NCBI RefSeq assembly: GCF_018137965.1
Contig: NZ_CP073100.1
Location: 1,426,001 to 1,490,000, forward strand
DNA: 64,000 nt
Direction of reading: 5' to 3'
DNA from: Luteolibacter ambystomatis
GTDB taxonomy: Bacteria; Verrucomicrobiota; Verrucomicrobiia; Verrucomicrobiales; Akkermansiaceae
In this document: positions 45,374-54,413 of the stretch, piece after piece
Position numbering within the stretch: position 1 is the first letter of the stretch
How the letters are laid out: each line of letters starts with the position of its first letter
The notes under the pieces: generated by a model
Told to the model about the DNA's origin: nothing
Databases searched by the model: none
What the model saw: only the letters and a program-made list of their open reading frames with translations
Translations under genes and position numbers: made by a program

Positions 45374-46168
45374 TCAGGACGCCGCCACCGCCGCGGACTT
45401 GGCCGCACGGCGTGCCAGGAACTCGTCCGCCAGCGCGCCATAGGCATTGGCACCGGGGCCGACGGGATCGTGCTCGAAGATCGACTTTCCATGGCTGGGA
45501 GCCTCCCCGATGCGGATGGTGCGCGGGATGACGGACTGATAGACCTGCTCCGGGAAGAACTTCACAACTTCCTCCACGACCTGGCGGGAGAGCAGGGTGC
45601 GGCCATCGTACATCGTCATCACGATGCCTTCGAGAGTCAGCTCGTCATTGGCTCCGGAGCCGCGGATCTGCTCCAGCACATGGACGATTTTGGCCAAGCC
45701 TTCGAGGCCGAACCATTCGCACTGGAGAGGGATCACGATCTCATCCGATGCCGCGAGCGCGGAAGTCATCAGGACTCCCAGCGAGGGCGGGGTATCGAGG
45801 ATGCAATACTCGAACAAGTCGTTCGGTTTCAATCCCTGGAGAATGTTGCGCAGGCGTGTGAGATGGTCGTCCGCGCGGGCCAGCTCGATTTCCACACCCG
45901 CAAGGTCCATTTCGGATGGAACAAGAGAGAGATTCTCGCGACCGGTGGGCAGAAGCTGTTCATAAACAGTGCGCTCGCCGATAAGCACGGGATACATGCT
46001 GCCACCTTCCGGGACCTCGATGCCGAGACCGCTGGTGCAGTTCGCCTGTGGATCGAGATCGACCAAAAGCACGCGCTGGCCGCGCAACGCGAGCGCGGCG
46101 GAGAGATTCAGGGCGGTGGTGGTCTTTCCGACCCCGCCTTTCTGGTTGGCGATCGCGACGACTTTCAT
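45374..46168 (-). CDS. parA: ParA/Soj-family chromosome-partition ATPase
   Basis: This 264-residue protein begins [20 protein letters not shown] with the deviant Walker A motif (KGGVGKTT). Walker B-type [17 protein letters not shown] follows near residue 33, and the downstream signature [20 protein letters not shown] at about 118. It matches ParA/Soj in length. It would normally act with ParB, but no parB is in the window: mreB lies downstream and the W/DP-repeat gene diverges upstream. ParA/MinD-like proteins also position other cargo, so a chromosome role is likely but not certain. The start at 46168 gives the family-typical N-terminus. Confidence 0.85.
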   Translation of the reverse strand: MKVVAIANQKGGVGKTTTALNLSAALALRGQRVLLVDLDPQANCTSGLGIEVPEGGSMYPVLIGERTVYEQLLPTGRENLSLVPSEMDLAGVEIELARADDHLTRLRNILQGLKPNDLFEYCILDTPPSLGVLMTSALAASDEIVIPLQCEWFGLEGLAKIVHVLEQIRGSGANDELTLEGIVMTMYDGRTLLSRQVVEEVVKFFPEQVYQSVIPRTIRIGEAPSHGKSIFEHDPVGPGANAYGALADEFLARRAAKSAAVAAS

Positions 46169-46354
46169 GAGGCACACCGGAGGACCGGATGAAACCGCAG
46201 TCTTTCCATCCACCCGGGTGCTGGCAACCAAAACCACGTCCTGAAGCTCTGGAATACCGTGATTTCAAAGAGGCTGGTCGGTTCGTGGACAGCGCGTTGA
46301 AGGATAACTGGTTGAGCCGCCGTAGATAACCCTCTCAACGCTGCTATTATTTGC

Positions 46355-47605
46355 ATGAAACAAAATACTCTTGCTCGCTGCCTGCCTTATGCCGGAACGG
46401 GGCTCGTCGCGCTGGTCGCCGGGGTGATCATTGGCCGGGTGGCTCCAGCCAATCGTGATGGCGCGGCCGACAAGGAGGATGCGGTGCCATCCCTGCTCGC
46501 GCATCGATCCGAGCGGTCGGCGGAGGGTCCGGCGAATGGCAGCACGGTGGCCGGGCGTGGATCTAACAGAAGCGACCGATCCGCGGATAAGGAACTCGGT
46601 CCGATTCTGGAGGCTTCCAGCAGCCTCGAGCGCACCCAGCGTTTGCTCGCGTTTCTGGAAAGATTGCCCGCCGACCAGTTCGAGGGCGTGTACGATGAGT
46701 TCCGTAATAACCCGCTTGCGCGCGTCCGTGAGTCGGAGCTTTCGCTGGTGCTCCAGGCATGGGCGGATCGGGATCCGCATGCCGCGCTCGGCTTTCTTCA
46801 AACGAAGGGCGCGCAGGATTGGGAGCGCGAGACGGCGGTTTCCACCTGGGCGGGGAAGGACCCGCAGGCGGCCTTTGAATGGGCGCAGATCACACCCGAC
46901 ACCGGGCGCGTGAACAACTGGGTGCTCGGGGCCATGCGCGGCATCGCAACCACCAATCCGGATCTGGCGCGCGACTATCTGGCGGGCCTGGAAGGCGAGA
47001 CCCGTGATCGTTCGCTCAATGCCCTCCAGCCATACGTCACCCAGTATGGATTCGACTATGCGAAGAACTGGATCGCGGGGGTGCAGGATCCCGACTTCCG
47101 TAATTCCGTGGCCCGCAACATGGCGCGCGATCTGGCCAATCTCGATATGGACCAGGCCACTACATGGGCGGCTTCGTTGGCGGATGCGGACACCCGCCGC
47201 TCGGTCGCGGGAACCCTTTCCGATGCCTGGGCACGCACGGATGTGAACGCGGCGAAAGCGTGGGTTGATTCGCTGCCTCCTGAAATGAAGGTCCGGGGAG
47301 TGGAAGGGGTCTCCCGCTACTATGCCCAGTCCGATCCGGTGGCGGCGGCGAGTTGGTTGACCAGCATGGGCAATGGTCCGGAGGTGGACCGGGCCAAGAG
47401 TATCTATGTGGAGGAGACCTTCCGAGGTTCTCCGCAAACCTCTCTGGATTTTGTTTCAAAGGTGGCGGACAAGGGCAGCCGCGATCGCCTCTACTGGCGC
47501 TTCACCACCGAGTGGGCGCGCCGCGATCCCGCTTCCGCCCGCCAGTGGGTGAACGCGAATGCCAGCCGTATTCCACAGGACTTGGTAAACCGGCTGAACC
47601 GCTAG
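46355..47605 (+). CDS. membrane-anchored protein of helical W/DP repeats, unknown function
   Basis: The 416-residue protein has an N-terminal membrane segment (AGTGLVALVAGVIIGRVAP) and then a helical region made of repeats of roughly 30-35 residues with the pattern W-A-x-x-D-P-x-A-A-x-x-W. Examples are AWADRDPHAALGFLQ, TWAGKDPQAAFEWAQ, DAWARTDVNAAKAWV and EWARRDPASARQWV. The pattern resembles TPR/Sel1-type solenoids and is seen in many verrucomicrobial proteins of unknown function. It probably scaffolds or binds proteins in the periplasm. It diverges from parA (186 nt) and precedes a palindromic element. Confidence 0.65.
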   Translation: MKQNTLARCLPYAGTGLVALVAGVIIGRVAPANRDGAADKEDAVPSLLAHRSERSAEGPANGSTVAGRGSNRSDRSADKELGPILEASSSLERTQRLLAFLERLPADQFEGVYDEFRNNPLARVRESELSLVLQAWADRDPHAALGFLQTKGAQDWERETAVSTWAGKDPQAAFEWAQITPDTGRVNNWVLGAMRGIATTNPDLARDYLAGLEGETRDRSLNALQPYVTQYGFDYAKNWIAGVQDPDFRNSVARNMARDLANLDMDQATTWAASLADADTRRSVAGTLSDAWARTDVNAAKAWVDSLPPEMKVRGVEGVSRYYAQSDPVAAASWLTSMGNGPEVDRAKSIYVEETFRGSPQTSLDFVSKVADKGSRDRLYWRFTTEWARRDPASARQWVNANASRIPQDLVNRLNR

Positions 47606-47629
47606 GCAGCGCCGCAGGAGGCGGATGCG

Positions 47630-47923
47630 AGGCTGAATCGACATTCATGTTGCTTTGGATGGGAAGCATCCAAAGGGCGCTCTGGATTTGGAGTGCGGCG
47701 AGGCATCGCCGCTTTGAGCGGAGGCGGGACATCGCCGGAAAGAGGCTTCGTGTCCAGGGAGCGGCTCCCGCATTCCAGAATCATCTCCCCACGGGTTCAG
47801 GCATTCCCCGCACAATAGTGCCGCAGTTCCCGTCGATTTCTCTCCCGTGCCGAAAGCGGCGATGTCTCGCCGCACTCCACATCAGAGACACCCGGCCTCA
47901 CGCTTTAAATGTCGATTCAACCT
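47630..47923. repeat. MITE/REP-like palindromic element (inverted homologous arms)
   Basis: The left arm (47630-47715) and right arm (47853-47923) are inverted copies. Outer ends AGGCTGAATCGACATT (47630-47645) and AATGTCGATTCAACCT (47908-47923) match with one mismatch. Inner blocks of 27 nt (47689-47715 and 47853-47879) also match with one mismatch, and each is itself a hairpin (GCGGCGA/TCGCCGC). A degenerate third copy of the inner block occurs at 47716-47742. No open frame of note and no target-site duplication are seen. It looks like a non-autonomous mobile element or REP cluster. Confidence 0.75.
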
Positions 47924-47981
47924 AGAGGCCCAATTCTCCTCGAGGCCCCCATCATGCCTGTTTGGGGCTAGGTGGGCTGAT

Positions 47982-48034
47982 CGGATACAAAGCTGAAGGC
48001 ACGGGCTTTCAGCCTCATCCTTTTGAGGTATCCG
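47982..48034. repeat. nested hairpin in the gap before the second giant repeat protein
   Basis: CGGATAC (47982-47988) pairs with GTATCCG (48028-48034), enclosing a second stem GCTGAA...TTCAGC. It may be a second REP-type palindrome or a structured leader. The rest of the gap from 47924 to 48199 is AT-rich towards the gene and probably holds its promoter. Confidence 0.5.
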
Positions 48035-48042
48035 GATGTTTT

Positions 48043-48058
48043 GATTTTGGTCAAAATC
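48043..48058. promoter_or_regulatory. possible operator palindrome upstream of the second giant repeat gene
   Basis: GATTTTG (48043-48049) and CAAAATC (48052-48058) form a perfect palindrome with a 2-nt centre, 142 nt upstream of the start codon in an AT-rich stretch. The regulator is unknown, and chance occurrence cannot be excluded. Confidence 0.3.
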
Positions 48059-48199
48059 GGGCATTTTTGTTCGATGAACGGTCATATGTCCAAATTTTTG
48101 ACGGGTGGAATCCAATCAAAAACAGGTGTTCGAAGAAATGTACTTGCATGCATCAAAATTGGATGAATCAAATACGGAGCATCCTATTGCCCAAAAACC

Positions 48200-51100
48200 A
48201 TGAAACCCCGTCATACCTTTTCTCTCCCCGCCCTCCTTGTCCTCAGCCTTTCCGCGTTGTCCGCGGGTCTGGCAACCGCCACCGATATCGTGTGGGACGT
48301 CAATCTCTCGGCAGGGCCGTGGGATTGGAATACAGGAGCGAATTGGGTGGGGGGAACCGCCCCATCCACCAGTGCCGATCGTGCGGATCTGCGGAAGGAC
48401 TGGACCGCTGCCGCCACCATCAATCTCAGCGCGCCCACCACGGTGAATGGCGTGCTATTCGATGACACCGGTTCCACCGGCGATGTGGGAGTGACCCTCG
48501 GAAACGGTGGTGTCGATGCGAACACATTGACGCTGGATGGCACCACTCCGGCGGTCAATGTCAGCGGCTCCCTCACCGTGGGAGCCGTGTTGGCTGGAAC
48601 GACGAACTGGTCGAAGACCGGGACCGGCACGCTGGTCCTCACGAATGCGAATGCCAGCTATACCGTTCCCGTCGTGACGGTGGCGGCAGGCACGCTGCAG
48701 ATCGGCAGTCTCACGGCCTCCGGTACTGTTGCGACGCTGCTTGGTTCGGGCGTGACGATCCAGAGTGGCGCGGTGATGAACTATCCGCTCATCCATGCTT
48801 CCACGACCCAGACGGGAAACTATACCGGAACGACCCCGATCAGTGTGGAGAGCGGCGGCACGATCCGGGTGCAGGCCGGCACCGGCTCCTCCATCTACAA
48901 CATCGCCGCGCCGGTCACGGTGGCGGGCGGGTCCGGCAGTACGATCACGATCGACAACAATGGCGGCGGCTTCGATGTGGACGCCCATTTCACCGGCCAG
49001 TTCTCCGGCAGCGGAACCATCAACTATATTTGTAGTACCGGATCGGGATCATCGGTTGTCAACCGCACGCTGACGCTGGACAACGGGGGGACGAACTACA
49101 GCGGCAACTGGTTCGTGGACTACACGGGCTCGACCACCGATGACTTCGCGGAATTGGCATCCGGAGCGGCAGGTGCTCTCGGCACGGGTTCGGTGGTGTT
49201 GGACGACAGGGCCATTCTCTCGCTGACGGCAGCGGGCGGCCTCAACAGCCTGGCGGGAGTCACGATCCAGAAAAGCACTTCCACCCTGAATGTTTCGTCC
49301 CTCGCCTGGGCCAATCCGGCGGCGGTGCTGACGCTGAACGCGGGCTCGGTCAACGTGGGCACCGCGGCTTCCAGCATCGGCACGCTCACGGTGAACGCGA
49401 GCGCCAGCACCACGGGCAGCACCGGTTCGTTGTCCTTCGCCACGGCGAATCTCAACGCGGGAACCCTGAGCGGCACCGGTATTCTGGCTCCTGCGGCAGG
49501 TGGCACGATCACGAATGCGACCGCCACGGCGGTGCCCACGGTGAGCGCACCCGTGGATTTTTCCAGCAACGCCACGGTGGCCGTGTCAAACACGACGGGT
49601 GACATCAATCCGGACTTGATCCTGGCCTCGGTGACGGGATCGGCGGGTTTCACCAAGACGGGTGCGGGAACCCTGCGCCTCTCGGGCACAGTGACCGATA
49701 GTGCGATCACGGTGGCCACGGGCACGCTCGACTATGTGGCCACCACTCCGGGGAACGGAACGGTTACGATCGCGGATGGAGCCACGCTTTCCGGCGAGGC
49801 GGTCACGGGTGGTCCACTGGTGCTCGGTGGAACCACCGGAGCGACGGTCTATGCCGACATCTCCACTCCGGGGGCCTATACCTGTTCCAATCTCACGATC
49901 AACGGTGCGGAGAAGGTCGTGCTGAACGGCATCCCGGTGCCGGGTACTCCCTATACGGTGCTCGCGTACAGTGGCTCGATCGGAGGCAGCGGCTCGCTGT
50001 CGGCGACGTACCGCAATGCGACCTTCGACTATGGCACCGGCGCGAACAGCGTGGTCACGCTGACGGCGGGTGCGGCGGCGGCGCTGACCTGGACGAACTC
50101 TTCCGCCAATTCGCTATGGGACACGGCGACCTCGCTGAACTGGAACAGCGGGGCGGGCGCGGATCTTTTCTACAATGCGGACGTGGTGACCTTCAACGAC
50201 TCGCCGGGAAGCAACCAGGCGGTGACCATCGCGGACCTCGTTTCACCGGGGGGCATCACGCTCTCGAACTCGACCATCGATTACTCCTTCAGCGGTGGCC
50301 CGATCGTGGGCGCCACCACACTGTCGAAGACAGGGACTGGCACCGTTTCGCTGCTTTCGCCGAATTCTTATACCGGTGCCACGACACTGGGTGCCGGCAG
50401 GCTGCGGGTGGTGAACGGAGCGGTGGGTTCCGGAACCCTTTCGCTGGCGGGTGGCACGCTTTCCAGCACCGGCACCGGCGCGGTGACATTGGCCGCGCCA
50501 CTCAGCCTGGATGGGAATGTAACATTGGGCCATGCGACGGACAATGGTGCGCTGACTTTCACCGGGGCGGGTGTGCTGACTGGCGATCGCACGCTGACGA
50601 CGGCTTCCACGACGACGCTTGGCGGCGTGCTCAGCGGGGCCTTCGGACTCACCAAGGAGGGGGCGGGTTCTCTGACACTCACGGGCACGAGCACCTACAC
50701 CGGAGCCACCACGATCAATACCGGCACGCTCCAGGTGGGGGTGGGTGGTACCACCGGCGCGCTTGCAGGCCCGGTGAGCGCCGCGAGTGGTGCGACGCTG
50801 CGGTTCTTCCGCGGGGATGCGCCGATCTTTGCCAATGTGATTTCCGGTGCGGGCACGGTGACCTTCGGAGGGATCAGTTCCTCGGGGCTTTCCTCCTACA
50901 ACATGACCGGTGCGAACACCATGTCCGGCACGGTGATCGCGGAGACGGGAGCACGCGCGTCGTTCGGAGCGACGGGCCGTCTCGGTACGGCGGCGGTGCA
51001 GGTGCAACCGGGTGGACAGATCTATTTGAGCGCGGGCACCTATCCGAATAACTTCAGCATTGCCGGCAATGGCTGGACCGAAGGCGCGGGACAGCTTGGC

Positions 51101-54100
51101 GCGATCCGGGTGAATGCCACGGTCACGGGATCGGTGACGCTGGCTGCTGCCGCGCGCCTGGCGACCTACAATGGCAGCGGCACCATTTCGGGGGCGCTGA
51201 TCGGCACGGCTCCGCTTGAGGTCAACTCCACATCGAGCAATTTCACGGGCACGCTGACCTACTCGGGCAATGGCTCCGGCTTTACCGGCACGACGACGTT
51301 GTCCCAGGGCGGCCTGGCCCTGACCGGCTCTCTCGGTGGAGCGTTGAATGTTTCGACCGTGGGCGCGCCGGGAGCCGCCACGTTGAGCGGTGAGGGCACC
51401 ATTGGCGGCACGCTGACAATGGGTGCAGGTTCGCTGGGTTCGAACCTGACCATCAATCCCACGACAAGCGGAGCCATCACCGCCACCGGAGCGCTGACGG
51501 TGAACAACACCGTGAACGTCTCGCTCTCGACCACTCCGGCTACGGCAGGCACCGTAGCGGTCCTCAAGCACGGCGGCACCACGGCGACTCCGGCGAATTT
51601 CACGCTGGCCGGAGCCGCCAACTTCCGCCCGTATTCCTTCGACACGACCACCGATCCGACGACGGTGAACCTCATCCTTTCCGGTTCCACTCTGACGTGG
51701 AAGGGCAACCTCTCCGCGGTGTGGGATATCAACACCACCGCGAACTGGTTGAACCCTACACCGGCGGCCGATACCTTCCATACCCTGGACAGCGTGGTCT
51801 TCGACAACAATGCCACCAGCTTCGCTCCGACACTGGCGGTGACGGTGAACCCGGGCAGCGTCACATTCAACAATACCACGGCCTACACCCTGACCGGTGC
51901 GGGCATCATCGCGGGAGGCGGCACGCTGACGAAGACCGGCACCGGCTCTGCCACGATCAGCACTCCGAACACCTACACCGGCGGCACCACCGTCAGCCAG
52001 GGAACTCTGATCAGCACCATCACCAACACGGTGAACGGTATCAGCACCGGTCCGGTTTCCGTCGCCACCGGTGCGACCCTCCAATACGTTGCCTCCAATA
52101 CGACGAATACCGGCAACGCGATCGGCAACACCATCACCGGCACCGGAACCGTCAGTGTGAACTTCGCCGCGGGCACCACCGCGCGGAACACCTCGATGCC
52201 GAATGTCACGGGCTTCAATGGAACGATTGTGCTGACCAATGCGGGATCCAACGCGGACAAGTGGAATTGCTCCGGTGGCGTCAACGCACCGAATGCCTCG
52301 GTGATCGTGGGTAGCGGCAGCCAGTTGTTCGTCAATACCAATCCCAGCGCCTTCTCCTCCGTCAGCATCATCGGTACCGGTAACAGTGAAACCCGCGGCG
52401 CGCTGCGGATTGGCAACGCGCTCAACTCCGCTGTCACGGTGGGAGGGGACGCGGCGATCGGATCGGAAGGCGGGACGATCAATGGCAATGTCAGCAGCGG
52501 TGCGGCGGGGACGCAGAACCTCACCATCGGCACCACCAATTCCACCGGCGGCCTGACGGTCAACGGCATCATCGGCGGCGGGCTGGGCAATCTCGCGATC
52601 GTCAAGAGCACGGTCGGTACCACCACCTTCAACGGGGCGAATACCTACACCGGAGGCACCACGATCAACGCCGGTGGCGGCTCGCTGGTCATCACCCAGC
52701 CCACCGGCCTGGGCACCGGCACCGTGAGGAACCTCAACACCAGCACCACCACCGGCACGCTGAGGCTTCAACTGACCGGGACCAACACGGTGACCAATGC
52801 CTTCACGTTCAGTTCGGCTACCGCGCTTTCGGATGCAGCTGGCGGCGGACTTCCCCAGATCCAGAACGTATCCGGAAACACCACGTTGACCGGCTCGCTG
52901 ACGTTGACCGCTGGAGGCGGCAATGGCATCAACCTCCAGTCGGATCTGGGTGCCGATCTTGTGGTCACGGGGCCTGTCACCCTGACCACGACAAGCACGG
53001 GCCGCATCCTCGCTCTGGGAGGTGCGGGGACGGGAACCATCTCGGGAATCATCTCGAATGGCGCCGGCGCGCAGGGCATCAGGAAAGTGGGCACCGGCAC
53101 CTGGACGCTATCCGGGGCGAATACCTTCGGTGAATCGGTCTTTGTCAACAACGGCTTGTTGGTGGCGGGCTCGAATGCGGCGTTTGGCTCTGCTGCCAGC
53201 GGCGTGATCGTGAACGCCGGAGCGGTTGACTTGAATGGCAAGGGGATCGGCGCGGAATCCCTCACTTTGAATGGCAGCGGGATTTCCTCGGGCGGTGCGC
53301 TGGTCAATTCGAATACCAGTACAACGGCAACGGGTAGTGGCACGGTAGCGCTGGCCTCCGCGGTTTCCATCGGTGGCGCGGGCAATACCACGCTCAGTGG
53401 AGTGATCAGTGGCACCGGCGCGCTGACGAAGGTGGGTGCGGGCATCCTGACGGTGACGGGCACGAACACCTACACCGGTGCGACGACGGTCAGCGCGGGA
53501 ACTTTGGCGGGCACGGGCTCCGCAACCTCCGCGTTGGGCGTGGGCAGCGGCGGCACGGTGGCTCCGGGCTCGGGTATCGGCACGTTCAAGGTCGCGGGAG
53601 CGACCCTCGCGACGGGGGCGACGCTGGCGTTGCAGATTGATAGCACGGCCATCACTTCGGACCGGTTGGACTCGACCGGCGGCGATCTCACGATCACCGG
53701 TGCGAACCTGACCTTCGCTGATCTCGGCAGCGGCACGCTCCCGCTGGGCACCAAGCTGACGCTGGCGGACTACACGGGACACACCCTGACCGGCACCTTC
53801 AATGGATTGGCGGAAGGGGCGACGGTGACGGTGGGAACGAATACGTTCGCATTGAGCTATGTTGATGGCTCGACCATCACGCTGACCGTGCAGGCTCCGG
53901 TCGGCTACAGTAGCTGGGCGGCGGTCAATGCCGGTGGTCAGGCGGCGAATCTGGACTATGACAACGATGGTGTGCGGAACGGGGTGGAATACCTGATGGG
54001 TCAGACCGGCTCTTCATTCACCACGAACCCGCAGATCGTTTCCGGAACGATCACGTGGCCGAAGGATCCGGGTGCGGTGGCTTCGTGGGTGGTGCAAACC

Positions 54101-54226
54101 TCGACGGACCTCGTGACATGGACGACAGCGCCCAGCGGCGTGTCCGACCTGGGGAATGCGATCCAGTACGTGGTGCCCATGGGGAGCGGGCCGTTTTTCG
54201 TGCGCCTACACGTGACGGTGCCGTGA
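48200..54226 (+). CDS. second giant secreted protein with autotransporter-associated beta-strand repeats
   Basis: This 2008-residue protein has a signal peptide (LPALLVLSLSALSAGLATA). It consists of Gly/Thr/Ser/Ala-rich beta-helix sequence with at least six PATR-type repeats, for example around 49650, 50670, 51930, 52620, 53090 and 53430. Three W-NW modules start at residues about 29, 630 and 1166 (WDTATSLNWNSGAGAD; WDINTTANWLNPTPAAD). The C-terminal ~115 residues hold YSSWAAVNAGGQAANLDYDN, continuing DGVRNGVEY, plus a WVVQTSTDLVTW strand, matching the module at the end of the first giant protein. No beta-barrel domain follows. It is likely a surface or matrix protein; export beyond the periplasm is unexplained. 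Confidence 0.85.
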   Translation: MKPRHTFSLPALLVLSLSALSAGLATATDIVWDVNLSAGPWDWNTGANWVGGTAPSTSADRADLRKDWTAAATINLSAPTTVNGVLFDDTGSTGDVGVTLGNGGVDANTLTLDGTTPAVNVSGSLTVGAVLAGTTNWSKTGTGTLVLTNANASYTVPVVTVAAGTLQIGSLTASGTVATLLGSGVTIQSGAVMNYPLIHASTTQTGNYTGTTPISVESGGTIRVQAGTGSSIYNIAAPVTVAGGSGSTITIDNNGGGFDVDAHFTGQFSGSGTINYICSTGSGSSVVNRTLTLDNGGTNYSGNWFVDYTGSTTDDFAELASGAAGALGTGSVVLDDRAILSLTAAGGLNSLAGVTIQKSTSTLNVSSLAWANPAAVLTLNAGSVNVGTAASSIGTLTVNASASTTGSTGSLSFATANLNAGTLSGTGILAPAAGGTITNATATAVPTVSAPVDFSSNATVAVSNTTGDINPDLILASVTGSAGFTKTGAGTLRLSGTVTDSAITVATGTLDYVATTPGNGTVTIADGATLSGEAVTGGPLVLGGTTGATVYADISTPGAYTCSNLTINGAEKVVLNGIPVPGTPYTVLAYSGSIGGSGSLSATYRNATFDYGTGANSVVTLTAGAAAALTWTNSSANSLWDTATSLNWNSGAGADLFYNADVVTFNDSPGSNQAVTIADLVSPGGITLSNSTIDYSFSGGPIVGATTLSKTGTGTVSLLSPNSYTGATTLGAGRLRVVNGAVGSGTLSLAGGTLSSTGTGAVTLAAPLSLDGNVTLGHATDNGALTFTGAGVLTGDRTLTTASTTTLGGVLSGAFGLTKEGAGSLTLTGTSTYTGATTINTGTLQVGVGGTTGALAGPVSAASGATLRFFRGDAPIFANVISGAGTVTFGGISSSGLSSYNMTGANTMSGTVIAETGARASFGATGRLGTAAVQVQPGGQIYLSAGTYPNNFSIAGNGWTEGAGQLGAIRVNATVTGSVTLAAAARLATYNGSGTISGALIGTAPLEVNSTSSNFTGTLTYSGNGSGFTGTTTLSQGGLALTGSLGGALNVSTVGAPGAATLSGEGTIGGTLTMGAGSLGSNLTINPTTSGAITATGALTVNNTVNVSLSTTPATAGTVAVLKHGGTTATPANFTLAGAANFRPYSFDTTTDPTTVNLILSGSTLTWKGNLSAVWDINTTANWLNPTPAADTFHTLDSVVFDNNATSFAPTLAVTVNPGSVTFNNTTAYTLTGAGIIAGGGTLTKTGTGSATISTPNTYTGGTTVSQGTLISTITNTVNGISTGPVSVATGATLQYVASNTTNTGNAIGNTITGTGTVSVNFAAGTTARNTSMPNVTGFNGTIVLTNAGSNADKWNCSGGVNAPNASVIVGSGSQLFVNTNPSAFSSVSIIGTGNSETRGALRIGNALNSAVTVGGDAAIGSEGGTINGNVSSGAAGTQNLTIGTTNSTGGLTVNGIIGGGLGNLAIVKSTVGTTTFNGANTYTGGTTINAGGGSLVITQPTGLGTGTVRNLNTSTTTGTLRLQLTGTNTVTNAFTFSSATALSDAAGGGLPQIQNVSGNTTLTGSLTLTAGGGNGINLQSDLGADLVVTGPVTLTTTSTGRILALGGAGTGTISGIISNGAGAQGIRKVGTGTWTLSGANTFGESVFVNNGLLVAGSNAAFGSAASGVIVNAGAVDLNGKGIGAESLTLNGSGISSGGALVNSNTSTTATGSGTVALASAVSIGGAGNTTLSGVISGTGALTKVGAGILTVTGTNTYTGATTVSAGTLAGTGSATSALGVGSGGTVAPGSGIGTFKVAGATLATGATLALQIDSTAITSDRLDSTGGDLTITGANLTFADLGSGTLPLGTKLTLADYTGHTLTGTFNGLAEGATVTVGTNTFALSYVDGSTITLTVQAPVGYSSWAAVNAGGQAANLDYDNDGVRNGVEYLMGQTGSSFTTNPQIVSGTITWPKDPGAVASWVVQTSTDLVTWTTAPSGVSDLGNAIQYVVPMGSGPFFVRLHVTVP

Positions 54227-54259
54227 GAGATTTGCCCCGATAGATCCGACTCATCGAAC

Positions 54260-54314
54260 GAAGCCGGCTTTGGGATTGGCGGTTCAGCGACCGCTCGATC
54301 CGGAGGCCGGCTTC
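54260..54314 (+). terminator. possible branched hairpin terminator after the second giant repeat gene
   Basis: GAAGCCGGC (54260-54268) pairs with GCCGGCTTC (54306-54314), with an inner stem GCGGT/ACCGC in the loop. It begins 34 nt past the stop. There is no T tract, so function is uncertain. Confidence 0.4.
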
Positions 54315-54330
54315 AATCGGTTCCCGAGGG

Positions 54331-54369
54331 GCTCAAAACAAACGGCAGCCATCCGAGGGATGACTGCCG
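54331..54369 (-). terminator. rho-independent terminator after the RNA helicase gene
   Basis: On the minus strand CGGCAGTCATCC pairs with GGATGGCTGCCG (54343-54369, one mismatch) around a 3-nt loop and is followed by TTTGTTTTG. It lies 45 nt past the helicase stop. Confidence 0.8.
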
Positions 54370-54413
54370 GAATCAAAAAGGATGCCAATCCTGGTGGACG
54401 GCGATAGGGCGGG

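Noticed and set aside
50243..52771. An 842-codon open frame on the minus strand inside the second giant repeat gene
   Set aside because: Same cause as in the first giant gene: compositional openness opposite a repeat protein, with no recognisable domain.
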